Shown here piece by piece: positions 27,971 to 36,537 of a stretch of 64,000 bases of DNA. Every line of letters begins with the position of its first letter. Within the stretch, counting starts at the first letter, position 1. The position numbers and the translations under genes are program-made. Origin of the DNA: Mycobacterium rhizamassiliense. Its GTDB lineage: Bacteria; Actinomycetota; Actinomycetes; Mycobacteriales; Mycobacteriaceae. The notes beneath the pieces are model-generated. The model saw only the letters and a list, made by a program, of their open reading frames with translations. It was not told the origin of the DNA and did no database searches. The DNA is taken from contig NZ_LT721901.1 of the NCBI RefSeq assembly GCF_900157375.1, positions 3,777,333 through 3,841,332 on the forward strand, given 5' to 3'.

Positions 27971-30559
27971 CTACTGCGATCCCGCGTCGAACCGGCGCGC
28001 CCGCAATGAACGCTTCACGCCCGCTTGGCCTTCCAGCACCAGCCGTCGCAGCGCCGGCGGCAGGTCGGAGCCGGCCAGGAACCGGTCGGCGGCGTCCACC
28101 CCCTCGTCGCTGATGTCCCAATACGGGTAGAGGCCGACCACCACCGTCTGGGCGACCTCGCTGGAGCGCCGCTCCCATACGCCGGCAATGGCCTCGAAAT
28201 AGCGCTCCGCCAACGGCTTCAGCAGCTCGCCCTGCCCGGGCGCGGCGATGCCCGCGATAAGCGAGCGCCCGACGATGTTGGGCAGCGTGTCATCCTCGAC
28301 CACCGTGGTCCACGCCTGGATTTTGACCTCAAGCTGCGGCCGGGCGGCGGCGGCCTGCGCGCCGTGGCGCTTGCCGGCCGACGTGGGGTCACGCTGCACC
28401 TCGGCGTCGATGAACGGTGTCGCGGGCCCATCGCCGTCGATGGCGCCCGCGGTCGCCAGTGCGGTCACGATGCGCCAGCGCAGATCGGTGTCGACGTCCA
28501 GGCCCGCCAGACCCACGTCGGCGGGATCGCGGTCGAGCAGGTCGGCCAGCGTCGCGACGTGGCGGGTTGAGAGCACCGACGAGCACAGCGCGTTGACGAA
28601 GGCCAGCTGGTGATCGGATCCGGGCTGCGCGTCGCGCGCCAATTCCAGCATCCGGTCGGCGAATTGGGGCCAGCCGTGTTCGCGGGCCCAGGCCGGCTCG
28701 GCGTAGGACCCCACCGCCGTCTGGGCCTGCAGCAGCAGCCGCTGCAGCACCGCGACCTCGGTCTCGGCGTGCACGCCGCCCGCGACCAGTGTCACGAAGT
28801 CGCGCGCCCGCAGTTCGGCCTCGCGGGTCATCTCCCACGCCGCCGACCACACCAGCGTCCGGGGCAGCGGCTCGGTGATGTCGGCGATGCGGGTCAGTGC
28901 GGTCTGCAGCGACTGCTCGTCCAGCCGCAGCGAGCAGTAGGTGAGGTCGTCGTCGTTGACCAGGATCAGCTTGCCGCGCGAAACACCAACCAGCGCAGGG
29001 ACTTCGGTGGCCGGACCCTCGACGTCGAGTTCGGTGCGGTGCACCCGCACCAGCTTGCCGCTGGCGGACGGATCGTCGTCGTAGATGCCGATCGCCAGGC
29101 GATGCACCCGCGTCTCACCCGCGCCGGGCTCGGCGCCGCTCTGTTGCACGACGAAGCGGGTGAACTTGCCGTCGGCGTCAACGTCGAAATCCGGCCGCAG
29201 CGTGTTGAGCCCGGTGGTCTTCAGCCACTGCTGCCCCCAGTTCGACAGGTCGCGCCCGGACGCGGTCTCCAGCGCGGCCAGCAGATCGTCGAAGGTGGCG
29301 TTGGCGTAGGCGTGCGTGCGGAAATAGTCGCGCAGCCCGGCCAGGAACTGCTCGAGCCCGACGTAGGCCACCAACTGCTTGAGCACCGAGGCGCCCTTGG
29401 CGTAGGTGATGCCGTCGAAGTTCACCTCGACCGCCGCCAGGTCGGGAATGTCGGCGGCGATGGGATGCGTCGACGGCAACTGGTCCTGCCGGTAGGCCCA
29501 CGACTTCTCCACCGTGGCGAACGTCGTCCACGCCTCGGTGAATTCGGTTGCCTCGCTTTGACATAACACCGAGGCGAAGGTCGCGAACGATTCGTTGAGC
29601 CACAGATCGTCCCACCACGTCATGGTGACCAGGTCGCCGAACCACATGTGCGCCATCTCGTGCAGCACCGTCTCGGCGCGCCGCTCGTAGGACGCCCGGG
29701 TGACCTTGCTGCGGAACACGTAGTCCTCGAGGAACGTCACCGCCCCCGCGTTTTCCATTGCGCCGGCGTTGAATTCGGGGACGAACAGCTGGTCGTACTT
29801 GCCGAAGGCATAGGGCAGGCCAAAGTTGCGGTGGTAGAAGCCGAAGCCCTGCTTGGTCTGGGTGAACAACCGCTCGGCGTCCATGTGCTGGCCCAGCGAG
29901 GCCCGGCAGTAGATGCCCAGCGGAATCTCGCCGTGCTCGTCGCTGTAGCTGTCGTTCCAGTGGGCATACGGGCCGGCGATCAGGGCGACCAGGTAGGTGC
30001 TCATCCGCGGGGTGATGGCGAAGGTGTGCACCCCGTTCTCGACGGCCACCGTCGCGCCGTTGGAGATCACCTTCCAGTGCGCAGGCGCGGTCACCCGCAC
30101 GTCGAAGGTGGCCTTCAGGTCCGGCTGGTCGAAGCAGGCGAACATGCGCTTGGCGTCGGCGGTTTCGAATTGCGAGTACAGGTAGACCTCGTTGTCCACT
30201 GGGTCGACGAAGCGGTGCAGCCCCTCGCCGGTGTTGGAGTAGCTGCACTCGGCGTCGACGACCAGCACGTTGCGGTCGGCCAGTCCGGGCAGCGCGATGC
30301 CGATCGATTCGTCGTACCCGGAGACGTCGAGGTCGCGGCCGTTGAGCGTGGCGCTGTGCACGGTTTCGGCGGCGAGGTCGATGGCCGTCTCGGCGCCGGC
30401 GAGCGCGTCGAACACCACGGTGGTGGTGGAGCGGAAGGTTCGTTCGCCGGGTTCGCCAGAAGCGCCGTCGGTGAGGTCGAGGCTGATCTGGTAGCTGTCG
30501 ACGGTGATCAGGGCAGCGCGTTCGACGGCCTGGTCTCGGGTGAGGTTAGGAAGGGCCAC
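27971..30559 (-). CDS. pepN: Aminopeptidase N (M1 zinc metallopeptidase)
   Basis: The 862-residue M1-family enzyme removes N-terminal amino acids from peptides in the cytoplasm. The exopeptidase motif GAMEN and the zinc site HEMAHMWFGD with the distal glutamate in WLNESFA are all present, followed by the substrate-tyrosine region and a long ERAP1-like C-terminal helical domain. Length equals the actinobacterial enzyme. It converges with the C39-like gene (19-bp gap) and is divergent from the Mrx2-like gene at 30668. Confidence 0.95.
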   Translation of the reverse strand: MALPNLTRDQAVERAALITVDSYQISLDLTDGASGEPGERTFRSTTTVVFDALAGAETAIDLAAETVHSATLNGRDLDVSGYDESIGIALPGLADRNVLVVDAECSYSNTGEGLHRFVDPVDNEVYLYSQFETADAKRMFACFDQPDLKATFDVRVTAPAHWKVISNGATVAVENGVHTFAITPRMSTYLVALIAGPYAHWNDSYSDEHGEIPLGIYCRASLGQHMDAERLFTQTKQGFGFYHRNFGLPYAFGKYDQLFVPEFNAGAMENAGAVTFLEDYVFRSKVTRASYERRAETVLHEMAHMWFGDLVTMTWWDDLWLNESFATFASVLCQSEATEFTEAWTTFATVEKSWAYRQDQLPSTHPIAADIPDLAAVEVNFDGITYAKGASVLKQLVAYVGLEQFLAGLRDYFRTHAYANATFDDLLAALETASGRDLSNWGQQWLKTTGLNTLRPDFDVDADGKFTRFVVQQSGAEPGAGETRVHRLAIGIYDDDPSASGKLVRVHRTELDVEGPATEVPALVGVSRGKLILVNDDDLTYCSLRLDEQSLQTALTRIADITEPLPRTLVWSAAWEMTREAELRARDFVTLVAGGVHAETEVAVLQRLLLQAQTAVGSYAEPAWAREHGWPQFADRMLELARDAQPGSDHQLAFVNALCSSVLSTRHVATLADLLDRDPADVGLAGLDVDTDLRWRIVTALATAGAIDGDGPATPFIDAEVQRDPTSAGKRHGAQAAAARPQLEVKIQAWTTVVEDDTLPNIVGRSLIAGIAAPGQGELLKPLAERYFEAIAGVWERRSSEVAQTVVVGLYPYWDISDEGVDAADRFLAGSDLPPALRRLVLEGQAGVKRSLRARRFDAGSQ

Positions 30560-30667
30560 GCGTCCAACTTAAAGCGTTGCCGGCTGGGCCTGCAGAACGG
30601 GAACAGCCCGCCGGTGATTACGGTTGTGCTTGACGGTGCCGTTGACCGCCCAGGAGAGGACCCCGCA

Positions 30668-31279
30668 ATGTCCGCGAAAGACCAAGCCGATTTCTGGTTC
30701 GACCCGCTGTGCCCCTGGGCATGGATCACGTCGCGCTGGATCCTCGAAGTCGAAAAGGTTCGCGACATCGACGTGAACTTCCACGTCATGAGCCTGGCGG
30801 TGCTCAACGAGAACCGTGAGGGTCTACCGGCCGAGTATCGCGAGAAGATGAAGTCGGCCTTCGGCCCGGTGCGGGTGGCGATCGCCGCCGAGCAGGCTCA
30901 CGGCTCCGAGGTGCTGGCTCCGCTGTACACCGCGATGGGTACGCAGATTCACAACAAGGGCAACAAGGAGCTCAAAGACGTCATCAAGCTGGCGCTGGAC
31001 GAAGCCGGCCTGCCGGCCGAGCTGGCCGCTGCCGCCGATAGCGACGCCTACGACGAGGCGCTGCGCAAGAGCCACCATGCCGGCATGGACGCGGTCGGCG
31101 ACGACGTCGGCACGCCGACCATCCACGTCAACGGTGTGGCGTTCTTCGGGCCGGTGCTGTCGCGTATCCCGCGCGGCGAGGAGGCCGGCAAGCTGTGGGA
31201 CGCCTCGGTGACCTTCGCCGCCTATCCGCACTTCTTCGAGCTCAAGCGGTCGCGCCACGAGAAGCCCGAATTCGACTAG
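30668..31279 (+). CDS. DsbA-fold mycothiol-dependent reductase (Mrx2 / Rv2466c type) with CPWA active site
   Basis: The 203-residue protein is a DsbA-like thioredoxin-fold enzyme closely resembling Rv2466c, which reduces mycothiol mixed disulfides and activates the prodrug TP053. Conserved blocks include ADFWFDPLCPW, FHVMSLAVLNEN, GNKELKDVIK and VGTPTIHVNGVAFFGPVL with the cis-Pro in GTPT. The active site reads C15-P-W-A18. The M. tuberculosis protein has CPWC, so the resolving cysteine is alanine here (codon GCA); a monothiol mechanism using mycothiol as the second thiol remains possible. ATG 30668 gives the conserved start. Confidence 0.88.
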   Translation: MSAKDQADFWFDPLCPWAWITSRWILEVEKVRDIDVNFHVMSLAVLNENREGLPAEYREKMKSAFGPVRVAIAAEQAHGSEVLAPLYTAMGTQIHNKGNKELKDVIKLALDEAGLPAELAAAADSDAYDEALRKSHHAGMDAVGDDVGTPTIHVNGVAFFGPVLSRIPRGEEAGKLWDASVTFAAYPHFFELKRSRHEKPEFD

Positions 31280-31318
31280 ATAGTCCCGCGTTGCGCGCGG
31301 CGGATCGGGCAGGGAAGT

Positions 31319-31807
31319 ATGTCGGGCATGCGCGTCTACCTCGGTTCTGACCACGCTGGATTCGAGCTCAAACAAGCGATCATCGAGCACCTCAAGAAGA
31401 CCGGGCACGAACCGATCGATTGCGGCGCCTTCACCTATGACGCGGAGGACGACTACCCGGCGTTCTGCATCGACGCCGCAACGCGCACCGTGGCCGACTC
31501 CGAGAGCCTGGGCATCGTGATCGGCGGATCGGGCAATGGCGAGCAGATCGCCGCGAACAAGGTCCCCGGCGCTCGCTGCGCGCTGGCCTGGAGCGTCGAG
31601 ACCGCGTCGCTGGCCCGCGAACACAACAACGCACAGCTGATCGGCATCGGCGGCCGCATGCACACCGTTGCCGACGCGCTGTCGTTCGTGGATGCGTTCC
31701 TGAGCACGCCGTGGTCGAAAGCCGAACGCCACCAACGGCGTATCGACATTCTCGACGAGTACGAGCGCACCCACCAGGCGCCGCCGGTGCCCGGCGCGCA
31801 GGCCTAG
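31319..31807 (+). CDS. rpiB: Ribose-5-phosphate isomerase B
   Basis: The 162-residue enzyme interconverts ribose-5-phosphate and ribulose-5-phosphate in the pentose-phosphate pathway. It has the RpiB/LacAB start VYLGSDHAGFELK, the phosphate and active-site loop IVIGGSGNGEQIAANK, and HNNAQLIGIGGRMHTV. Mycobacterial RpiB uses a glutamate (Glu75 in M. tuberculosis) instead of cysteine as base; Glu75 is at the same position here. It lies 39 bp after the Mrx2-like gene and 7 bp before nei. Confidence 0.96.
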   Translation: MSGMRVYLGSDHAGFELKQAIIEHLKKTGHEPIDCGAFTYDAEDDYPAFCIDAATRTVADSESLGIVIGGSGNGEQIAANKVPGARCALAWSVETASLAREHNNAQLIGIGGRMHTVADALSFVDAFLSTPWSKAERHQRRIDILDEYERTHQAPPVPGAQA

Positions 31808-31814
31808 GACTCCG

Positions 31815-32630
31815 TTGCCCGAAGGCCATACGCTGCACCGGCTGGCCCGGCTGCATCAACGCCGATTCGTCGGTGCCCCGGTGGCGGTGTCCAGCCCGCA
31901 GGGCCGGTTCGCGAGCGAGGCGGCCGCGGTGGACGGCCAGGTCATGAAGCGCACCAGCGTCTGGGGCAAGCACCTGTTCCACCACTACGCCGGCGGTTCG
32001 ATCGTGCACGTGCACCTCGGCCTCTACGGCACCTTCACCGAATGGCAGGTCCCCTCCGGGGCAGGTGCGGTGGTGCTGCCCGAGGCCGTCGGGCAGGTCC
32101 GCATGCGGATGGTCGGCGCCGACTACGGGACCGACCTGCGCGGCCCGACGGTGTGTGAGGTGATCGACGAGGCCCGGGTGAGCGACGTCGTGGCCAAGCT
32201 GGGTCCCGACCCGTTGCGCAGCGACGCCGACCCGTCGTGGGCATGGGCGCGAATCAGCAAGTCCCGCAGGCCGATTGGTGCGCTGCTGATGGACCAGACC
32301 GTCATCGCCGGCGTGGGCAACGTCTACCGCAGCGAGTTGCTGTTCCGCCACGGCATCGACCCGTTCCGGCCCGGGCGAGACGTCAGTGAGTCGGAGTTCG
32401 ACGAGGCGTGGACCGACCTGGTGGCGCTGATGAAGGTCGGGTTGCGCCGCGGCAAGATCTTCGTGGTCCGGCCCGAACACGACCACGGCGCGCCGTCATA
32501 CGCGCCCGAGCGGCCTCGTACTTACGTGTATCGCCGCGCCGGCGAGCCGTGCCGGGTGAAGGGCGGACCGATCAGCACGGCGGTGCTGGAGGGTCGAAAT
32601 GTGTTCTGGTGCCCGACCTGCCAGAGCTGA
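31815..32630 (+). CDS. nei: DNA glycosylase / AP lyase of the Fpg/Nei family (Nei1 type)
   Basis: The 271-residue protein starts at TTG 31815. After the initiator the processed N-terminus is P2-E3-G-H, the catalytic proline and glutamate of the family; translation from an upstream codon would bury them. The H2TH region is DQTVIAGVGNVYRSELLFRHGI. A C-terminal zinc finger (CRVKGG...CPTC) completes the DNA-binding site. It removes oxidised bases and cleaves the strand. It follows rpiB closely and is likely in the same operon. Confidence 0.93.
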   Translation: MPEGHTLHRLARLHQRRFVGAPVAVSSPQGRFASEAAAVDGQVMKRTSVWGKHLFHHYAGGSIVHVHLGLYGTFTEWQVPSGAGAVVLPEAVGQVRMRMVGADYGTDLRGPTVCEVIDEARVSDVVAKLGPDPLRSDADPSWAWARISKSRRPIGALLMDQTVIAGVGNVYRSELLFRHGIDPFRPGRDVSESEFDEAWTDLVALMKVGLRRGKIFVVRPEHDHGAPSYAPERPRTYVYRRAGEPCRVKGGPISTAVLEGRNVFWCPTCQS

Positions 32631-32719
32631 ACGGGCCGCGCGAATTAACAGGAAACTGACAGGAAGAAACGCTGGCGTCTACAGTTTGGGAAGTTTTCAC
32701 CAAGGGTAAATCAGGCCTC

Positions 32720-33049
32720 GTGAAAACTATTCCGCGTTTTGCTGCAACGATTTTCGCCGGGGCCTCGTTGCTGGGCCTGGCGGGTGTGGGCGTCGCGTCG
32801 GACGTCCAGGCGCAGCCGGGACCCTTCCCGCAGTGGTGCCCGGGGGAGTACTGGGATCCGGGCTGGGGTAACAACTGGGACTGGAACGGCTGCCACGACT
32901 GGCGTGGCGGACCGCCCGGGGGCTGGGACCGTGGACCCGGCTGGAATCCGCCCGGGCCGGCCGGCGGTCCCGGCTGGGGACCCGGCGGACCGCCGCCTCC
33001 CGGCTGGGGACCTGGTGGACCGCCGCCGCCTCCCGGCTGGCACCCCTGA
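32720..33049 (+). CDS. Small secreted Trp/Pro/Gly-rich protein (copy 1)
   Basis: GTG 32720 starts a 109-residue protein with a signal peptide (MKTIPRFAATIFAGASLLGLAG, cleavage near VQA-Q). The mature part opens QPGPFPQWCPGEYWDPGWGN, then NWDWNGCHDW with a second cysteine, and ends in a low-complexity tail of PPGWGPGGPPP repeats. Two cysteines about 25 residues apart could form a disulfide. The copy at 33152 shares the signal peptide and Trp-rich core but not the tail. It is probably cell-envelope exposed; no function can be assigned. Confidence 0.8.
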   Translation: MKTIPRFAATIFAGASLLGLAGVGVASDVQAQPGPFPQWCPGEYWDPGWGNNWDWNGCHDWRGGPPGGWDRGPGWNPPGPAGGPGWGPGGPPPPGWGPGGPPPPPGWHP

Positions 33050-33066
33050 TCCGATAAGCCGACCGA

Positions 33067-33102
33067 TCGAAACGCGCTTCGCGAAAGCGGGGCGCGTTTC
33101 GA
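33067..33102 (+). terminator. Stem-loop between the two small secreted protein genes
   Basis: TCGAAACGCGC (33067-33077) is perfectly complementary to GCGCGTTTCGA (33092-33102), an 11-bp stem with a 14-base loop. It lies 18 bp after the stop of copy 1. No U-run follows, as is common for mycobacterial terminators; it may instead protect the transcript end. Confidence 0.6.
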
Positions 33103-33151
33103 CACTCGGCGCGCTTATAGTTTCGGGATCGGACGGTTTAGGAAGTGGCCT

Positions 33152-33412
33152 GTGAAGACGATTCCTGGCGTTGCTGCAACGTTTTTCGCCGCAGCCGCAT
33201 TCTTGGGTCTGGCCGGTGTGGGTGTCGCCTCCGACGCCCACGCACAACCCGGACCCTTCCCGCAGTGGTGCCCGGGCGACTATTGGGATCCCGCCTGGGG
33301 CAACAACTGGGACTGGGCCAGCTGCCACGACCTGCGGATGGGCGACCCGGAGGGGCCGCGACCCTGGGAGCAGCCGCCACCGCCGCCACCCATCGTGGTG
33401 CCGGCGCACTGA
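33152..33412 (+). CDS. Small secreted Trp/Pro-rich protein (copy 2)
   Basis: The GTG 33152 frame encodes 86 residues, with signal peptide MKTIPGVAATFFAAAAFLGLAG and cleavage near AHA-Q. The mature start QPGPFPQWCPGDYWDPAWGN and the segment NWDWASCHD match copy 1 almost residue for residue. The tail is short and ends PPPPPPIVVPAH. Both genes use GTG starts and similar upstream sequence, so this is a tandem duplication with tail divergence. It converges with lipP, 43 bp away. Confidence 0.8.
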   Translation: MKTIPGVAATFFAAAAFLGLAGVGVASDAHAQPGPFPQWCPGDYWDPAWGNNWDWASCHDLRMGDPEGPRPWEQPPPPPPIVVPAH

Positions 33413-33455
33413 TCAATTATGCGGCTGGGGAAGCGGCCTCGCCGGCAGGACGACG

Positions 33456-34640
33456 TCAGCCGACGGGGACACCCAACGCGGAGTACACCTCGTTGCTGAG
33501 CGCGAGGCTGCGGGGGTCGGCGTTGGACTTGGTGGCATCGAAGCGGTTGGCCACGTAGGCATAACCGATCCCGTGCTCGAGGTCGACGAAGCCGAACGAC
33601 CCGCCCAGCCCGCCGTGACCGAAGATCCGCGGGTTGGGTCCGTTCATGCACCGCTGGTTGAGCATGTAGCCCAGGCCCCAGCCGTGGTCGGCAACCCGCG
33701 GCCCGAGCACCAGATCGGTTTCCGTCCCGCCCTGGCACTCCCGCACCAGGTCCATGTGGCCGCGGCTGAGCAGCTTCTCCTGCGCCAGCGCGTTGTAGAA
33801 GGTGGCCAGCCCCAGCGCGGACACCTGCGCATTGGTGCCGGGGTACTCGAGCTGGCGCCACAGGTTCAGGTCGTAGGAGCTGATCTCGTCGTCGGGCAGG
33901 AACCCCATCGCGACCGCCATGCCGGCCTTGGGGTGGTCGGCCAGCGAGGTGGGCTGAGTGGGCGCGTTCAAGTCGGTCAGCAGGTCCCGCATGTGCGGCT
34001 TGTTCACCCGTTCGGCGCAGCGGCGCTGATCGGCGGGGGACAGGCCGACGTGGATGTCGGCGCCCAACGGCTCGGCGATCTCGGTCCGCAGGTAGTGCCC
34101 GAGAGAGCGACCCGTGACCCGGCGGAACACCTCGCCGAGGATGAAGCCGTAGGTGGTCATGTGGTAGCCCTGCGCCGTGCCCGGCTCCCACCAGGGTTCG
34201 GCCGCCGCGATCTTCTCGCAGGCGAAGTCCCAGTCGGTGACCTGCTGCCAGCTCATCGGCTCCCGTGGCCCGATGACACCGGACCGGTGGCTCAGCACCA
34301 TCGCCAGCGTGATGTCTTGCTTGCCGGCCTGTCCGAACTCGGGCCAGTAACGGGCCACCGGCGCCTGTAGGTCCACCTCGCCGCGGTCGGCCAGTTGATG
34401 AACGCAGGTGGACGTCAAGCCCTTGGAGCCGGACAGCACCGTGGTGAGGGTGTTTTCCCGCCAGGGCCGCTTGTGAGCCGCGTCAGCCCAGCCGCCCCAC
34501 AAGTTGACGACGAGGTCGCCGTCGACCCACACGGCGACCGCCGCGCCGCACTCCAGTTGCTGCGTGAAATTGCGCTCGAATGCTTCGCGCACGCCGATGA
34601 AGTCAGACCTGCAGGTACCGCGACTGTCGATTCCCCCCAT
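33456..34640 (-). CDS. lipP: Beta-lactamase-fold esterase (LipP)
   Basis: The 394-residue protein belongs to the class C beta-lactamase / family VIII esterase group. The SxxK motif is SGSK (70-73), giving Ser70 nucleophile and Lys73; the conserved Leu-rich region DITLAMVLSHRSG follows. Glycine-rich FGHGGLGGSFGFVD near the end corresponds to the third, KTG-like site. There is no signal peptide, so it is likely cytoplasmic. Members hydrolyse short-chain esters; the name follows the same-length M. tuberculosis homologue. The substrate is unknown. Confidence 0.9.
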   Translation of the reverse strand: MGGIDSRGTCRSDFIGVREAFERNFTQQLECGAAVAVWVDGDLVVNLWGGWADAAHKRPWRENTLTTVLSGSKGLTSTCVHQLADRGEVDLQAPVARYWPEFGQAGKQDITLAMVLSHRSGVIGPREPMSWQQVTDWDFACEKIAAAEPWWEPGTAQGYHMTTYGFILGEVFRRVTGRSLGHYLRTEIAEPLGADIHVGLSPADQRRCAERVNKPHMRDLLTDLNAPTQPTSLADHPKAGMAVAMGFLPDDEISSYDLNLWRQLEYPGTNAQVSALGLATFYNALAQEKLLSRGHMDLVRECQGGTETDLVLGPRVADHGWGLGYMLNQRCMNGPNPRIFGHGGLGGSFGFVDLEHGIGYAYVANRFDATKSNADPRSLALSNEVYSALGVPVG

Positions 34641-34673
34641 GTCGCCTCTCTGGGTCGAGCGCTACCGAGCCCG

Positions 34674-34744
34674 AGCGGGCGACGGGAATCGAACCCGCGT
34701 AGCTAGTTTGGAAGACTAGGGCTCTACCATTGAGCTACGCCCGC
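34674..34744 (-). tRNA. tRNA-Gly (anticodon TCC)
   Basis: The reverse strand gives acceptor GCGGGCG with CGCCCGC, D stem GCTC/GAGC, an anticodon loop CTTCCAA reading TCC, and a T loop GTTCGATTC. It is 71 nt without CCA; the discriminator base is T. It lies just upstream of lipP on the same strand. Confidence 0.94.
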
Positions 34745-34878
34745 ATGTATTAGTCGAGCGAGACTTTATCTGGCGACGAAGATCAAATCTAATCGAAGCG
34801 GAACTGTTGCCGCTTCGTGAGGTCTGTGAGGTCGTTGTTTAGCCGGTGCTGTCGAGCCGTAGGATCGCGAGGTCAGTG

Positions 34879-34955
34879 CGGGGTGTAGCGCAGCTTGGTA
34901 GCGCATCCGCTTTGGGAGCGGAAGGCCGCAGGTTCAAATCCTGTCACCCCGACCA
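34879..34955 (+). tRNA. tRNA-Pro (anticodon TGG)
   Basis: Acceptor CGGGGTG pairs with CACCCCG, the anticodon loop TTTGGGA reads TGG, and the T loop is GTTCAAAT. The discriminator A and an encoded CCA end the gene at 34955. It is 64 bp upstream of tig and divergent from tRNA-Gly. Confidence 0.95.
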
Positions 34956-35019
34956 GCGCCGCAACCCGGCCGGCACCGAGGCCACAGATCGTAAAGAACG
35001 ACCACCAAGGAGTACGACC

Positions 35020-36420
35020 GTGAAGAGCAGCGTCGAGCAGCTGAGCCCCACCCGGGTGCGCATCAACGTGGAGGTGCCGTTCACCGAACTGGAGCCCGAC
35101 TTCCAGCGCGCTTACAAGGAGCTGGCCCGGCAGGTCCGGCTGCCCGGCTTCCGGCCCGGCAAGGCTCCGGTGAAGTTGCTGGAGGCCCGCTTCGGCCGCG
35201 AGGCGCTGCTCGACCAGGTCGTCAACGAGGCGCTGCCGACCCGCTACGGGCAGGCCGTCGCCGAGTCCGAGGTACAGCCGATCGGCCGCCCGGAGATCGA
35301 GGTGACCAAGAAGGAGTACGGCGAGGAATTGGCGTTCACCGCCGAGGTCGACGTCCGTCCCAAGATCGAGCTGCCAGACCTGAGCACGCTGCAGGTCTCC
35401 GTCGAGCCGGTTGAGGTCAGCGACGACGACGTCGAGTCCGAGCTGCAGGCGCTGCGCTCGCGGTTCGGCAGCCTGACCGACGTCGACCGCCCGGTCGCCG
35501 ACGGCGACTTCGTCTCGATCGACCTGTCGGCCGCCGTCGACGGCGAGCCGCTGCCCAACGCCTCGGCCGAGGGGCTGTCGCACGAGGTGGGCTCGGGCCG
35601 GCTGATCGATGGCCTGGACGACGCGCTCATCGGCCTGTCCGTGGACGAGTCCAAGGAGTTCACCGCGAAGATGGCGGCCGGCGAACACGCGGGCAACGAC
35701 GCGCAGGCCACCGTCACCGTCCGGTCGATCAAACACCGCGAGCTTCCCGAGCCCGACGATGAGTTCGCTCAGCTGGCAAGCGAATTCGACACCATCGACG
35801 AATTGCGGAGCAACCTTCGCGAGCGGGTGGGCCAGTTCAAGCGGGCCCAGCAGGCCGAGCAGATTCGCGAAGCCACGCTGGAAGCGTTGCTGGAAAAGGT
35901 CGAGGTGCCGATCCCCGAGGCGGTCGTCCAGGCTCAGTTCGACAGCGCCATGCACAACGCGCTGCACGGCCTCGACCACGACGATGCCAAGCTCGACGAG
36001 CTGCTCGCCGGGCAGGGCAAGACGCGCGAGGAGTTCCAGACCGAGACCCGAAGCGCCGCGGAAAGCGACATCCGCCGCCAACTGCTGCTGGACACGCTGG
36101 CCGACGACCTCGATGTCCAGGTCGGCCAGGACGACCTGACCGAACGGCTGGTCGCGACCTCGCAGCAGTACGGCATCGAACCGCAGCAGCTGTTCGGCTA
36201 CCTGCAGGAGAACAACCAGCTGCCGGCCATGTTCGCCGACGTGCGGCGCGGGCTGGCCATCGGCGCGGTGGTCGCCGAGGCGACCGTCAAGGACACGGAC
36301 GGCAACACCGTCGACACCACCGAATTCTTCCCGCCGCGGGGCAAGGCCGACGAGGCGGACGCGGCCGACGAAGGCTCCGCGCCGGACGGCGAATCCGACG
36401 AGGCCGACGCCGAGAAGTGA
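35020..36420 (+). CDS. tig: Trigger factor
   Basis: The 466-residue ribosome-associated chaperone has peptidyl-prolyl isomerase activity. The ribosome-binding signature is GFRPGKAP (residues 45-52). The FKBP-type PPIase domain is about 150-240, and the helical C-terminal chaperone arms run to about 430. The tail is acidic (DEADAADEGSAPDGESDEAD). GTG 35020 has AAGGAG eleven bases upstream and gives exactly the family length; longer in-frame starts would read through the tRNA-Pro. It leads the tig-clpP1-clpP2 cluster. Confidence 0.96.
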   Translation: MKSSVEQLSPTRVRINVEVPFTELEPDFQRAYKELARQVRLPGFRPGKAPVKLLEARFGREALLDQVVNEALPTRYGQAVAESEVQPIGRPEIEVTKKEYGEELAFTAEVDVRPKIELPDLSTLQVSVEPVEVSDDDVESELQALRSRFGSLTDVDRPVADGDFVSIDLSAAVDGEPLPNASAEGLSHEVGSGRLIDGLDDALIGLSVDESKEFTAKMAAGEHAGNDAQATVTVRSIKHRELPEPDDEFAQLASEFDTIDELRSNLRERVGQFKRAQQAEQIREATLEALLEKVEVPIPEAVVQAQFDSAMHNALHGLDHDDAKLDELLAGQGKTREEFQTETRSAAESDIRRQLLLDTLADDLDVQVGQDDLTERLVATSQQYGIEPQQLFGYLQENNQLPAMFADVRRGLAIGAVVAEATVKDTDGNTVDTTEFFPPRGKADEADAADEGSAPDGESDEADAEK

Positions 36421-36451
36421 CGTGGATCGTGACGCTGTGAGCGAACGTGCC

Positions 36452-36479
36452 CGTTTCGGCGGTGCGTGGACGCGAAACG
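36452..36479 (+). other. Weak inverted repeat between tig and clpP1
   Basis: CGTTTCG (36452-36458) pairs with CGAAACG (36473-36479) over a 14-base loop; flanking CCG and TCGG could extend the stem with a bulge. It may be a partial terminator after tig or part of the clpP1 leader. No operator was assigned. Confidence 0.35.
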
Positions 36480-36537
36480 TCGGGCTCGGTTGGTTAGTGT
36501 CGGTTGAAACAGATTTGAGAAAGCAGGTAACCCAGTC

